This document shows, one piece after another, positions 11,353 through 20,841 of a DNA stretch of 64,000 nt. Position 1 is the stretch's first letter. The number at the start of each line of letters is the position of its first letter. The notes under the pieces are model-generated. The model was not told the origin of the DNA. It saw only the letters and a program-made list of their open reading frames with translations, and ran no database searches. Source of the DNA: Micromonospora parathelypteridis (GTDB lineage: Bacteria > Actinomycetota > Actinomycetes > Mycobacteriales > Micromonosporaceae); contig NZ_JACHDP010000001.1 in NCBI RefSeq assembly GCF_014201145.1, positions 310,001-374,000 of the forward strand, given 5' to 3'. Made by a program: the position numbers and the translations under genes.

Positions 11353-12990
11353 TCAGCCGTTGTTCTTCTGGAACCGTTCGTACGCCTTGTTGACCATGTC
11401 GATGTACTGCTCGGAGTTCTTGGCCTTCAGCTCCGCCACGTAGGCGTCCCACTCGCTGAGGGGCCGTTGGCCGAGGGCGAACTTGAGCGTGTTCTGGGTG
11501 ACGAAGTCCTTCAGCGGGGTCTCCCAGAGCGACGCCTGCTCGCGTTCCTCATCGGTCAACGGGTGCGGCGGGGCCACCAGCCTCGGCGTGCGGGCGTCCA
11601 TCACCTTCTGGAACTCCAGCTCCTCCGGGGAGAAGAACCCGCGGACCAGGTCCGGGGTGCCGCCGTAGGCGAAGACGCCGTTGTAGAAGCCGAAGTCCTT
11701 CTGCAGGTGCTTGGAGCCCTTCGGGTTGAGCCCGAGGACGTCGACCTCGGCGGTGACCGAGCGCTTGCCGGACGCGTCCTTGGTGAAGGTGGTGCCCTCG
11801 ACGCCCCAGCGGGAGAACTCCATGCCGGCGTCCGAATACCACAGCCAGTCGATGAACTGCATCATGGCCACGAAGTTCTTGCTCTCCCGCGCCTTCGTGG
11901 AGATCATGATGCCGTTCTCGAGCCGGGGGAAGGGGTTGATCTCACCGGCCGGGCCGATCGGCAGCGGGATCTTGGCCAGCTTCGCGTTCGGCAGGGTCTT
12001 GGCCAGGTCGGGCCGGTGGTTGTTGACCAGGGTCTGCGCGTTGCCGGTGACCACGAAGGACTTGCCGTTGGCAAGCTTCTGGCGGGCCTGGTCGTCGGTC
12101 TGGGTGAAGCTCTCCGGGTCGAGCAGGCCCTCGGCGACGAGCTTGTGCAGGTACGTGACCATCTGCTTGTACTGCTCGGACGAACCGGTGTAGTTGAACT
12201 TCTTCGCCGTCGGGTCCCAGGTGGCGTGCTGGTAGTCCCAGCCCGCCTGGGTGCCGTGGGACGCGCCGAGGATGTTCAGCAGGGCGCCGGTCGGGTTGGG
12301 CTTACTGAAGAGGTCGGAGTACGGGTAGACGTTCGGGTACTTCGCCTTCATCGCCTTGAGCACCGCGTACAGGTCGTCCCAGGTCTTCGGGACCGCGAGG
12401 TTGAGTTCCTGCATGATGTCGGTGCGTACCAACACCGTGTAGTCCTGTGTGGGCTTCTCGTGGACGCCGGGCAGCAGGTAGAACTTCCCGTCGGACTGCC
12501 GCAGGTTGTCGATCTCCGGCTTGAGGTTCCACTTGGCGATCTTGTCCTTGAGGTTGGGCATCAGATCCAGGTAGTCGCTCACCGGGAGGATCGCCCCGGA
12601 GGACACGAAGGCGTCCTCCTGCGGGTGGTACGTCTTCGGGATGATCAGCGGGGCGTCCCCGGCGCCGATCAGCAGGCTGCGCTTCTGCTCGTAGTCGCTC
12701 AGCGGCACGGCGACCGGTTCGATCTTGACATTGGTGCGCTTGGTGAGCTCGGACCAGAACAGCCAGTCTTCCTTGAGCGGGTAGAACGTGTGGTTGTTGT
12801 AGAGGGTGGAGAAGGAGAGCGCCTCGGTGGCCTTGAACTGGTCGCCGACGCCGTAGTTGGCCATCGCGCCGACCCGGTTCTCGGAAAGATCCGTCGACTC
12901 GCCGGGGTCCTCGGAACAGGCGGTGGTGAGGGTTAGCGCGAGCAGACCCGCGGTGGCTATCGCCACTCGGCGCCACGGCTTGTGGAGCAT
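11353..12990 (-). CDS. Lipoprotein sugar-binding protein of ABC transporter (LplA type)
   Basis: The protein has 545 residues. A lipoprotein signal with lipobox LTTAC places Cys25 as the anchored residue. It belongs to the large extracellular-solute-binding class that pairs with LplB/YtcP permeases and binds oligosaccharides. The start at 12990 directly precedes the basic n-region MLHKPWRR, with an AAAGGA ribosome site. In comparable loci the LplA-type protein binds aldouronic acids, the acidic xylan fragments released by GH10 enzymes. The GH67 gene in the same operon makes that the best guess here. Confidence 0.9.
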   Translation of the reverse strand: MLHKPWRRVAIATAGLLALTLTTACSEDPGESTDLSENRVGAMANYGVGDQFKATEALSFSTLYNNHTFYPLKEDWLFWSELTKRTNVKIEPVAVPLSDYEQKRSLLIGAGDAPLIIPKTYHPQEDAFVSSGAILPVSDYLDLMPNLKDKIAKWNLKPEIDNLRQSDGKFYLLPGVHEKPTQDYTVLVRTDIMQELNLAVPKTWDDLYAVLKAMKAKYPNVYPYSDLFSKPNPTGALLNILGASHGTQAGWDYQHATWDPTAKKFNYTGSSEQYKQMVTYLHKLVAEGLLDPESFTQTDDQARQKLANGKSFVVTGNAQTLVNNHRPDLAKTLPNAKLAKIPLPIGPAGEINPFPRLENGIMISTKARESKNFVAMMQFIDWLWYSDAGMEFSRWGVEGTTFTKDASGKRSVTAEVDVLGLNPKGSKHLQKDFGFYNGVFAYGGTPDLVRGFFSPEELEFQKVMDARTPRLVAPPHPLTDEEREQASLWETPLKDFVTQNTLKFALGQRPLSEWDAYVAELKAKNSEQYIDMVNKAYERFQKNNG

Positions 12991-13043
12991 GGCTCGTCCT
13001 TTCGGTGGTGGGGCTCGGAGGTGGAGCGTTGCGGTGCCCGGCG

Positions 13044-13952
13044 TCATCCCTTGACGGCGCCGAGCATCACGCCGGAGACGAAGTACCGCTGGACGAAGGG
13101 GTAGACCGCCAGGATCGGCAGGGTGGTGAGCACGATCGTCACGGCCTGAAGGGTGGCGGCGGCCTGGACCTTGTCGGCGTCGGCGGCCGCCGACTCGGCG
13201 CTGGTGGCGCCCGCGATGAGGTTGCGCAGGTACACGGTGACCGGCAGCAGATCCTGCTGGTCCATGTAGAGGAACGCGGTGAACCACGAGTTCCAGAAGG
13301 AGACCGCGTAGAAGAGCACCATCGTTGCGATGATCGCCTTCGACAGCGGCAGCACGATCCGCAGCAGGATCCCGTACGTGTTCAGCCCGTCGACCGCCGC
13401 CGCCTCCTCCAACTCGGTCGGCAGGCTCTCGAAGAACGCCTTCATGACCAGCAGGTTGAACACACTGATGGCGTTGGGGATCACCACGGCCCAGATGGTG
13501 TTCTTCATCCCCAGGCTGGTGACCAGCACGTAGTTGGGGATCAGACCACCGGAGAAGAACATGGTGAACAGCGCGACGCCGACGAGAAAACCCCGCCCCT
13601 TGAGCTGCGGCTTCGACAACACGTACGCGTAACAGGTGGTCAGCACGATCGAGATGAGCGTGGCGACCACCGTGTACACCACAGTGTTGCGGTAGTTCGT
13701 CCAGAACATCGCGTCCGACATCAACAGCTTGTACGCGGTCAGGTCGAACCCGCGCGGGACGATGGTCACCTTCCCGGCGATGATGTACGCCTCTTCGCTG
13801 AGCGAGCGGGCCACGATGTTGAGGAACGGGAACAGCGTCACGATCACGACGCCGATCAGGACGATCGTGTTGACCACCCGGAAGATCCGGTAACCCCGGC
13901 TGTCCACCGGCCCACGCGTCTTCGGGGCTTCGCTCTTCGTACCGAGAGTCAC
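13044..13952 (-). CDS. ABC sugar transporter permease, YtcP/AraQ type
   Basis: The protein has 302 residues with six membrane helices. The inner-membrane permease signature, EEAAAVDGLNTYGILLRIVLPLSKA, includes the EAA loop that docks the ATPase. An internal ALFTMFFSGGLIPNYVLV segment is typical of YtcP. The GTG at 13952 overlaps the preceding permease stop (GTGA); a GTG three bases earlier (13955) is also possible. It forms a heterodimer with the next-upstream permease. No ATPase gene is present in the operon, so a shared MsiK/MsmX-like ATPase encoded elsewhere is expected. Confidence 0.92.
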   Translation of the reverse strand: MTLGTKSEAPKTRGPVDSRGYRIFRVVNTIVLIGVVIVTLFPFLNIVARSLSEEAYIIAGKVTIVPRGFDLTAYKLLMSDAMFWTNYRNTVVYTVVATLISIVLTTCYAYVLSKPQLKGRGFLVGVALFTMFFSGGLIPNYVLVTSLGMKNTIWAVVIPNAISVFNLLVMKAFFESLPTELEEAAAVDGLNTYGILLRIVLPLSKAIIATMVLFYAVSFWNSWFTAFLYMDQQDLLPVTVYLRNLIAGATSAESAAADADKVQAAATLQAVTIVLTTLPILAVYPFVQRYFVSGVMLGAVKG

Positions 13953-14938
13953 CACAGGCTCGTCCCCACCGTGCGCCGGGAGATGAGGTTCGCCGTCAGG
14001 ACCAGGATCAACCCGATCACCGCCTCGAAGAGGCCGATGGCGGCGGCGTAGCTGAAGTTGCTGGACTGGAAGCCCATCCGGAACAGGTAGGTGGAGATCA
14101 CGTCCGCCGTCGGATATGTCAGCGGGTTGTAGAGCAGCAGGATCTTCTCGAACCCGACCGCCATGAAGCTGCCGATGTTGAGGATCAGCAGCGTCATCAT
14201 CGTCGGCCGGATGCCGGGCAACGTCACGTGCCAGGTCTGCCGCAGCCGGCTGGCGCCGTCGATCCGGGCCGCCTCGTACAGGTCCTGGTCGATCGTGGTG
14301 AGGGCGGCGAGGTAGAGAATCGTGCCCCAGCCGACGGTCTGCCAGACCTCGGATGAGACGTAGATGGTGCGGAACCAGCCCGGTTGTTGCAGGAACGCCA
14401 CGGGGTCGCCGCCGAACAACTGGACCAGCTGGTTGGCGGCGCCGCCGATCGAGGTCAGTTGCATGACCATCGCGGCCACGATGACGATCGACAGGAAGTG
14501 CGGCAGGTAGGACACCGACTGCACGAACCGCTTGAATCGTCGGGCGCGTACCTCGTTGAGCAGCAGCGCCAGCACGATCGGCAACGGGAAGCAGAACAGC
14601 AGGGTCAGCGTCCCGAGCACCAGCGTGTTGGTGAAGACCTCCCAGAACGTCGGGTCGTTGAAGAACATCCGGAAGTAGCGCAGGCCGACCCAGTACTCAC
14701 CGAAGATGCTGCCGCCCGGCTTGAACCGGCGGAACGCGATGATGTTGCCGATCATCGGCAGGTACCGGAAGATCAGGAAGAACAGCAGCGGCACGATGGC
14801 GAGCGAGTAGAGCTGCCAGTCCCGGCGCAGCGCCTGCCGCCAGCTCCGGCGGCGTCGCGGTGACCGCGGGGCGGGGCGGGCGGCCTCCGCCGGAGCACGG
14901 GGTGGCGCCGGCGGTGGTGGCCGTAACGTCGATGTCAT
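13949..14938 (-). CDS. ABC sugar transporter permease, LplB type
   Basis: The protein has 329 residues. After a Pro/Arg-rich cytoplasmic N-terminus of about 40 residues come six membrane helices and the EAA-loop signature DLYEAARIDGASRLRQTWHVTLPGIRP. This is the LplB partner of the downstream YtcP-like permease. An AGGAGG ribosome site precedes the ATG, 10 bp after the GH3 stop. Import substrate is inferred from context as xylo- and aldouronic oligosaccharides. Confidence 0.92.
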   Translation of the reverse strand: MTSTLRPPPPAPPRAPAEAARPAPRSPRRRRSWRQALRRDWQLYSLAIVPLLFFLIFRYLPMIGNIIAFRRFKPGGSIFGEYWVGLRYFRMFFNDPTFWEVFTNTLVLGTLTLLFCFPLPIVLALLLNEVRARRFKRFVQSVSYLPHFLSIVIVAAMVMQLTSIGGAANQLVQLFGGDPVAFLQQPGWFRTIYVSSEVWQTVGWGTILYLAALTTIDQDLYEAARIDGASRLRQTWHVTLPGIRPTMMTLLILNIGSFMAVGFEKILLLYNPLTYPTADVISTYLFRMGFQSSNFSYAAAIGLFEAVIGLILVLTANLISRRTVGTSLW

Positions 14939-14948
14939 CCTCGGCCTC

Positions 14949-17324
14949 CTAGGCAGGATGCGGGACGGCCACGAGGGGCTCGACCCGCACCGACGTGAGC
15001 AGTTCCCGCTGGTGGCCGACCTGGCGCTCGACGCCGGTCAGCCGCAGCGGCAGGGTCGCCACCGCCTCGCCGCTCGACCGGCCGAACCGCAGCTCGACCG
15101 CGCCGGGCTCGACGACCCGGTGGCCGGTCAGACCGCTGAACGACGCCAGGTCGGCTGGCACACCGAACGTCACGTGCGCCACCTCGCCGGGTTCCAGCGG
15201 CAGTCGGGTGTAGCCGACCAGCCGGACCACCGGGCGGGTGGTCTGCGCGACCGGGTCGTGCAGGTAGAGCTGCACCACCTCGGTGCCGGCCCGGTCACCG
15301 GTGTTGGCGACGGTGATCCGCACCGAAACCTCGCCGTCGACCGGCCAGGCGGTCGGGTCATCCTGCGACCCGTCCGCCGGCTCGACGACGGTGGCGTCGG
15401 ACCACTCGAAGGTGGTGTAGGTGAGCCCGTGGCCGAACGGGTACGCCGGGGTGGGGTCGATCGAGGACACGTTGTTGCGGTGGCCGAGTGGCGGCGAGAG
15501 GTAGGTGCTCGGCATTCCGCCGGCGTCGCGGGGAACGCTCACCGGCAGGCGTCCGGACGGGTTCACCACGCCGGTGAGCACCTCGGCGAGCGCCTGCCCG
15601 CCCAGTTGGCCGAGGAAGAACGCCTGCACCACGGCTGCCGCGGTGTCGAACTCCGGACCGAGCGCGTAGGGGCGACCGGTCATCAGTACCAGGACGACCG
15701 GGGTGCCGGTGGCGAGGACGGCTCGGACGAGCTCGGCCTGCACGCCGGGCAACTGGAGGTCGGCGGCGTCGCAGCCCTCGCCCGAGGTGCCCCGGCCGAA
15801 CATTCCCGCCCGATCGCCGACGGCGAGCACGCACACGTCCGCGGCTGCCGCCGCGGCGACCGCGGCCGGGATGCCGGAGGTGTCCTCGCCGGTGATGGCG
15901 CAGCCCGGCTCGTGGCTGAGCAGCGGAACGCGTCGGGCCAGCTCGTCGCGCAGCGAGGGGATGTCCAGGCCGAGCCCGAACTCGCTGTGGTTGATACCCA
16001 CGTGGTTGGGGAAGGAGTAACAGCCGAGCATGGCCATCGGGTCGTCAGCAGCCGGGCCGACCAGGGCGACCCGGCCGCCGGTGGGCAACGGGAGGACGCC
16101 GGTGTTGTGCAGCAGGACGACGGATTCCCGGGCCAGGCGTACGGCCACGTCCTGACTCTTCTCGTCGTCGAATCGCAGGGACGCCACGTCGTCGGGCAGC
16201 TCCTGCCAGTCCTCGTCGAGCAGACCGACCTCGATCTTCTGGATCAGCACCCGCCGCAGCGCCCGGTCGATCAACGCCTCGTCGACGTCGCCGCTGCGTA
16301 CCGCCTCCACCAGCGGGGTGCCGAAGGTGTCCACCGTGGGTAGTTCGACGTCGATCCCGGCGCGCAGCGCGAGCCGGGCGGCGTCGGCGGAGCGTTCGGC
16401 CACACCGTGCAGGGTCTGCAGGAAACGGACGGCGAAGTAGTCGGAGACCACCGTGCCGGCGAAGCCCCACTCGTCGCGGAGGAGACCGGTCAGCAGCTCC
16501 TCGTCGGCGGCGACGGGCAGGCCGTCGATCTCGGCGTAGGAGTTCATCACCGAGCGGGCGCCGCCCAACCGAAGGGCCATCTCGAAGGGCGGCAGGATCA
16601 CGTCGGTCAGCTCCCGACGGCCCATCGGCACCGGGGCGTGGTTGCGCCCGCCGCGGGAGGCGGAGTAGCCGGCGAAGTGCTTCAGGGTGGCGACCACGCC
16701 GGCGCCCTCCAGACCCCGCACGTACGCGGCGCCGGTGGTCCCCACCAGGTAGGGGTCCTCGCCGATCGTCTCCTCGGTGCGACCCCAGCGGTAGTCGCGG
16801 GTGACGTCGAGGACCGGTGCGAGCCCCTGATGCACACCCGCCGCACGCATCGAACGCCCGATCCGGTCGGCCATCGCCTCGACCAGTTCCGGGTCGAAGG
16901 ACGCGCCCCAGCTGAGCGGGGTCGGGTAGACGGTGGCCCGCCACGCCGCGAACCCGGTGAGGCATTCCTCGTGCACCTGGGCCGGGATGCCGAACCGGCT
17001 GCTGGCGACGATCTGCGCCTGGGAGGCGGCGAGTGACCGGGCGCCGACCACCGGGTCGACCGGCGCGGTGCCGAACGGGCGGGTGAGCTGGCCCAACCCG
17101 TACCGGATGACGCTGCTCCACTCAAGCGGCTCGCTGATCATGTCGGACTGGTGGGGGGCGACGCCTTCGCCGGACGCCTCGGCGCCGACCCAGACTCCGA
17201 CGAGCTGGGCGATCTTCTCCTCCAGCGACATCAACGGCAGGAGCGCCTCGGCCCGATCGGTCGGCGACAGCCGCGGATCGCGCCACGGTGCGGCGCCGTT
17301 ACCCACAGGCGACTGACTTCTCAT
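14949..17324 (-). CDS. GH3 beta-xylosidase/beta-glucosidase
   Basis: The 791-residue protein is cytoplasmic (no signal). The GH3 N-terminal barrel includes APVLDVTRDYRWGRTEETIGEDP and KHFAGYSASRGGRNHAPVPMG, with the nucleophile Asp in GTVVSDYFAV. The C-terminal alpha/beta domain and a fibronectin-III-like domain (EVVQLYLHDP and onward) complete the usual architecture. As first gene of the xylan operon it is most likely a beta-xylosidase. Ribosome site AAAGGGG lies eight bases before the ATG. Confidence 0.93.
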   Translation of the reverse strand: MRSQSPVGNGAAPWRDPRLSPTDRAEALLPLMSLEEKIAQLVGVWVGAEASGEGVAPHQSDMISEPLEWSSVIRYGLGQLTRPFGTAPVDPVVGARSLAASQAQIVASSRFGIPAQVHEECLTGFAAWRATVYPTPLSWGASFDPELVEAMADRIGRSMRAAGVHQGLAPVLDVTRDYRWGRTEETIGEDPYLVGTTGAAYVRGLEGAGVVATLKHFAGYSASRGGRNHAPVPMGRRELTDVILPPFEMALRLGGARSVMNSYAEIDGLPVAADEELLTGLLRDEWGFAGTVVSDYFAVRFLQTLHGVAERSADAARLALRAGIDVELPTVDTFGTPLVEAVRSGDVDEALIDRALRRVLIQKIEVGLLDEDWQELPDDVASLRFDDEKSQDVAVRLARESVVLLHNTGVLPLPTGGRVALVGPAADDPMAMLGCYSFPNHVGINHSEFGLGLDIPSLRDELARRVPLLSHEPGCAITGEDTSGIPAAVAAAAAADVCVLAVGDRAGMFGRGTSGEGCDAADLQLPGVQAELVRAVLATGTPVVLVLMTGRPYALGPEFDTAAAVVQAFFLGQLGGQALAEVLTGVVNPSGRLPVSVPRDAGGMPSTYLSPPLGHRNNVSSIDPTPAYPFGHGLTYTTFEWSDATVVEPADGSQDDPTAWPVDGEVSVRITVANTGDRAGTEVVQLYLHDPVAQTTRPVVRLVGYTRLPLEPGEVAHVTFGVPADLASFSGLTGHRVVEPGAVELRFGRSSGEAVATLPLRLTGVERQVGHQRELLTSVRVEPLVAVPHPA

Positions 17325-17397
17325 GCCATGACCCCTTTAGCTCCGGCCACATCCCCGTGCCTCGTGGAACCAGTTCCGTGGCGGACGTTTTCACGAT

Positions 17398-17462
17398 CCG
17401 AAACTTTCCGGAAACCTGCGTAACCTTTTCGGCAACCTAAGGTCCGTATCGATGTGTGTCAA
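17398..17462 (-). promoter_or_regulatory. Promoter and operators of the eight-gene xylan operon
   Basis: On the minus strand, TTGACA (17462-17457), a 17-nt spacer and TAGGTT (17439-17434) form a near-ideal promoter. Just downstream of the expected start point, GCCGAAAAGGTT overlaps the start region and CCGGAAAGTTTCGG (17411-17398) follows at about +16 to +29. The second site is an imperfect copy of the CCGAAA-C-TTTCGG operator at 17613. A repressor bound there would block initiation or early elongation. The rest of the 320-bp gap between the divergent genes (17465-17600) shows no other obvious element. Confidence 0.65.
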
Positions 17463-17612
17463 GAGTCTCATCTGGACCATGGGTGACCGTTGCCTGCGCA
17501 CGGTGACTTCGACATCGGCGCTCGGTTGCGCGAGTGCCCTGAAACGCCCGGCGAACGGGGCAGGGCGGCTGCCGCACCGACTGGCGGGAACGGTCAATCG
17601 TGTTAGGGTCTC

Positions 17613-17625
17613 CCGAAACTTTCGG
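17613..17625. promoter_or_regulatory. CCGAAA-C-TTTCGG operator before the lacI-family gene
   Basis: Perfect 6-bp arms CCGAAA and TTTCGG flank a single C, 20 bp before the regulator's start codon. The core CGAAACTTTCG is, to my recollection, the palindrome reported in xylanase promoters of Streptomyces. The position implies autoregulation by the adjacent LacI-family protein. Confidence 0.7.
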
Positions 17626-17644
17626 ATGCTGCATGAGGGCCGTG

Positions 17645-18682
17645 ATGACAGAGCACCGCTCGCTCGACCCACCCGCCTCCACCACGATCGCGACCATCGC
17701 CAACGACGTCGGCGTCTCGGTCGCGACGGTGTCCAAGGTCCTCAACGGACGTGGTGATGTCGCCCCCGGCACCCGGGCACGCGTGGAGGCGAGCCTCGAC
17801 CGCCACCGGTACCAGCGCCGCACCCGGCGGTCCGCGACCAGCGGAGGTCGGATCGATCTCGTGTTTCACGAGTTCGACACCGGGTGGGCCATGGAGATCC
17901 TGCGCGGTGTCGAGGCGGTGACCACCGCGGCCGGCGTCGGGCTGTCGGTCGCTCAACTCGACGGCGCGCACCGCCCGCCGGCACGATGGCTGGACGCGAT
18001 ACTCGCCGACCGCCCGCTGGGCGTGGTGTTCGTCCTCTCCCACCTGGCCGAGGCCCAGCAACAGCACCTGCGACGCCAGGGCATACCGTTCGTCGTCGTC
18101 GACACCGACAGCGCGACCTCGGCCTCCGTGCCCACCGTCGGCTCCAACAACTGGAACGGCGGCCTGCTCGCCGCCCGGCACCTCCTGGAGCTGGGGCACC
18201 GGCGGATCGCCATCATCTCCGGACCACTCGACATGCTCTGCAGCCGCGCCCGGGCCGCTGGCTTCCAGTCGGCCCACGACGAAGCCGGGATCGCGGTCGA
18301 CCGCGAGCTGATCCGCTACGGCAGTTTCTCCGCCGGCGCCGGGCACGCCCACGGGCTGGAGCTGCTACGCCGGCCATCCCGACCCACGGCGATCTTCGCC
18401 GGCTCCGACATCCAGGCCATGGGGGTGCTCCGGGCCGCTCGCCAGTGCGGCCTACGAGTGCCCGAGGACCTTTCGGTGATCGGGTACGACAACCTGCCGG
18501 TTTCCGCCTGGACCGACCCTGCGCTCACCACGATCAATCAGCCGTTGCGCGACATGGCTGGCATCGCCACCCAGATGCTGCTCGACCTGGCCAGGGGCAA
18601 CGAGCCAGCGACCAGCCGGATCGACCTGGTGACCGAGCTGGTCGTCCGGGAGAGCACCGCACCGCCCGCCAACCCGCACTGA
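17645..18682 (+). CDS. LacI-family repressor of the xylan locus
   Basis: The protein has 345 residues. The HTH (TIATIANDVGVSVATVSKVLNGRGDVAPGTR) is canonical LacI type, followed by a periplasmic-binding-like sensor domain (NWNGGLLAARHLLELGHRRIAIISG and AIFAGSDIQAMGVLRAARQ). The ATG at 17645 is preferred because GAGGG lies six bases upstream; earlier in-frame codons overlap the operator. It is divergent from the GH3 operon and 21 bp ahead of the CE7 gene. It most likely binds the CGAAA-type palindromes and is released by a xylan-derived sugar, in the manner of BxlR-type regulators. Confidence 0.9.
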   Translation: MTEHRSLDPPASTTIATIANDVGVSVATVSKVLNGRGDVAPGTRARVEASLDRHRYQRRTRRSATSGGRIDLVFHEFDTGWAMEILRGVEAVTTAAGVGLSVAQLDGAHRPPARWLDAILADRPLGVVFVLSHLAEAQQQHLRRQGIPFVVVDTDSATSASVPTVGSNNWNGGLLAARHLLELGHRRIAIISGPLDMLCSRARAAGFQSAHDEAGIAVDRELIRYGSFSAGAGHAHGLELLRRPSRPTAIFAGSDIQAMGVLRAARQCGLRVPEDLSVIGYDNLPVSAWTDPALTTINQPLRDMAGIATQMLLDLARGNEPATSRIDLVTELVVRESTAPPANPH

Positions 18683-18703
18683 CTTCAGCCCCTGCGAGGA
18701 CCC

Positions 18704-19711
18704 GTGCCCCATTACGCAAGCACCCTCGACGAACTCCAGCGGTACGCGCCCGAGATCGTCGAGCCCGACGACTTCGACCAGTTCTGGCGCGACACCCTCG
18801 CCGAGACGGTCGCCCGACCGGTGCTCGTCGACGTCCGTCCGGAGTCCACCGACCTGCGGCTGCTCGACTCCTGGGACGTCACCTTCGCGGGCTTCGGCGG
18901 CGACCCCGTACGGGCCTGGTACACCCGCCCGGCCGGTGTTGCAGACCCGCTGCCCACCGTGGTCGAGTACGCCGGCTACGGCCGCGGTCGCGGCCTGCCA
19001 CACGAGCGGCTGACCTGGCCGGTCGCCGGTTACGCCCACCTGCTCATGGACAACCGGGGCCAGGCCGGGCAGTACGGCGCCGGTGACACCGCCGACCCGC
19101 ACGGCGCGCCCGGCGGGCCCTCGCCGGTCACCTGGGGGATCCTCGACCCGCGTGACTACCACTACCGCCGCCTGATCACCGACGCGGTCCGGGCGGTCGA
19201 GGCCGTCCGCGCCCTACCGGGAGTCGACGGTGACCGGGTCACCGTGGTCGGCAACAGCCAGGGCGGTGGCATCGCCCTGGCTGTGGCCGGCCTCGTCGAC
19301 GACCTCAGCGCGGTGCTCACCACCGCTCCGTTCCTCTGCGACATGCAACGGGCCGTCGCACTCAGCGAACCCGCGCCGTACGGCGAGATCGCCCGCTACC
19401 TGGCCGTACACCGGGAGGCCGAGGACGCGGTGTGGCGCACCCTGTCCTATGTCGACGGGGTGAGCTTCGCGCGCCGCGCGACGGCACCGGCGCATTTCGG
19501 GATCGGGCTGCGCGACACCGTCTGCCCGCCGCGGACCGGCTTCGCCGCCTACAACCAGTACGGCGCGGCGGCCCAGCTACCGGTGCCGCCGGCGCGCGAG
19601 ATGCACGTCTACCCGTTCAACGGTCACGAAGGCGGCGAGGCCGTGCACGTCCGGCGTCAGCTGCGTTGGCTCGACTCGGTGCTCCACCCGGCGCACGCAT
19701 TCGCGCACTGA
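18704..19711 (+). CDS. CE7 acetylxylan esterase / cephalosporin-C deacetylase family
   Basis: The 335-residue protein has no signal peptide. The family's RGQ motif lies in LLMDNRGQAGQYG, the nucleophile Ser in GNSQGGG, the Asp in GLRDTVCPP and the His in NGHEGGE. CE7 enzymes take acetyl groups off short xylo-oligosaccharides inside the cell. The GTG start is 21 bp after the repressor stop, so the two genes form an operon and the deacetylase is under autogenous control. It supplies the intracellular deacetylation step needed before GH39, GH3 and GH67 action. Confidence 0.93.
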   Translation: MPHYASTLDELQRYAPEIVEPDDFDQFWRDTLAETVARPVLVDVRPESTDLRLLDSWDVTFAGFGGDPVRAWYTRPAGVADPLPTVVEYAGYGRGRGLPHERLTWPVAGYAHLLMDNRGQAGQYGAGDTADPHGAPGGPSPVTWGILDPRDYHYRRLITDAVRAVEAVRALPGVDGDRVTVVGNSQGGGIALAVAGLVDDLSAVLTTAPFLCDMQRAVALSEPAPYGEIARYLAVHREAEDAVWRTLSYVDGVSFARRATAPAHFGIGLRDTVCPPRTGFAAYNQYGAAAQLPVPPAREMHVYPFNGHEGGEAVHVRRQLRWLDSVLHPAHAFAH

Positions 19712-19748
19712 CACCGCCGCGCGAATTCGGGTCGAACGCCACGGGCCA

Positions 19749-20834
19749 TCACAAGACCACCACCCCACCCACCACCATCTCCTTGCTGAGGCTGGTGGTT
19801 CCGTCCGGGCGGGCAAGCGGTTCCGACTGGTACCCCTCGCTGTGGTAGAGGTCGATGTTCCGCAGGCTCTTCGCGCCGGTGAACAGCAGGATGCGGCGGC
19901 AATCCCCTCCGGCACCTGCTTCGGCAGTGCGTAGCAGCCACCGGCCGAGCCCGTGCCCCCGCAGGTCGGGCACGACGGCGAGCCGACCGATGTGCCAGTC
20001 GGTGCCGACGCGACGCGCCCGCACCATGCCCAGCAGCCGGCCGTCCAACCAGATCCCCGTGGTGTCCCAGGTTTCCAGCCAGTCGCGCACCTCCTCCAGC
20101 GACTCGTGCAGAGCCGGTATGGCCAGGGTGTCGTTGACGACGGCCTCGTCCACCCAGCAGCACCGCTGCAGCACCGTGACCTCGGGCGCGTCGTCGGGAG
20201 TCAGCCGTCTCGCGTAGGACCCCGGCAACGGTCCAGACAGCGCCCCGGCTCGTCCGCGTTCGCGCAGTGGCCGGAGGGCGTGGGCGACCCGGACCAGTTC
20301 GTCCAGCAGCCCGACACCCGCGGAGTCGCGGGCCGCGTCGGGGAGCAGTTGTCCACTCCGCACCGCGTCGCCGATGCGAATCGCGACGGTGGCGCCCAGC
20401 GGGACCAGGCGGAGGGTCGTCACCACCTGCTTGGCATGTTGAACCGACCGGGTGCCCGCCGACGTGTTGCCGTAGCTGACGAAGCCGATCGGCTTCCATG
20501 CCCATTCGCGGCTGAGGTAGTCCAGCGCGTTCTTGAGCGTCGCTGGCATCCCGTAGTTGTATTCCGGTGTGACCACGATGAAGCCGTCCGCCGCGTCGAC
20601 GATCGCGCTCCACCGGCGTGTGTGCTCCTGCTGGTAGAGACCCGACGACGGATGCTCCTCCTCGTCGAGGAACGGCAGGTTCAGATCGCCGAGGGCCACC
20701 GGCACGAGCTCGACGCCGAGCACCGCGGCACGGGAGGCGACCGTTTCGGTCAGCCACTGTGCCACTACGGGGCCGAGGGCACCGGGGCGGGTGCTGCACA
20801 TCAGCACGAGGACACGCGTCAGTTTCGTTGACAT
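19749..20834 (-). CDS. NADPH-dependent FMN reductase fused to GNAT acetyltransferase
   Basis: The protein has 361 residues. Residues 1 to about 185 are a flavodoxin-like NADPH:FMN reductase, with VVTPEYNYGMPATLKNALDYLSREW forming the family core. Residues about 205-361 are a GNAT N-acetyltransferase with the acetyl-CoA loop in RLAVVPDLRGHGLGRWLLR. The two domains occur separately in most genomes. A one-residue-per-codon frame with no internal stop shows that the fusion is real in this sequence. The promoter (TTGACA at 20871-20866, TACGCT at 20847-20842) overlaps the divergent marR start and its palindrome. Confidence 0.88.
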   Translation of the reverse strand: MSTKLTRVLVLMCSTRPGALGPVVAQWLTETVASRAAVLGVELVPVALGDLNLPFLDEEEHPSSGLYQQEHTRRWSAIVDAADGFIVVTPEYNYGMPATLKNALDYLSREWAWKPIGFVSYGNTSAGTRSVQHAKQVVTTLRLVPLGATVAIRIGDAVRSGQLLPDAARDSAGVGLLDELVRVAHALRPLRERGRAGALSGPLPGSYARRLTPDDAPEVTVLQRCCWVDEAVVNDTLAIPALHESLEEVRDWLETWDTTGIWLDGRLLGMVRARRVGTDWHIGRLAVVPDLRGHGLGRWLLRTAEAGAGGDCRRILLFTGAKSLRNIDLYHSEGYQSEPLARPDGTTSLSKEMVVGGVVVL

Positions 20835-20841
20835 GGAAACG

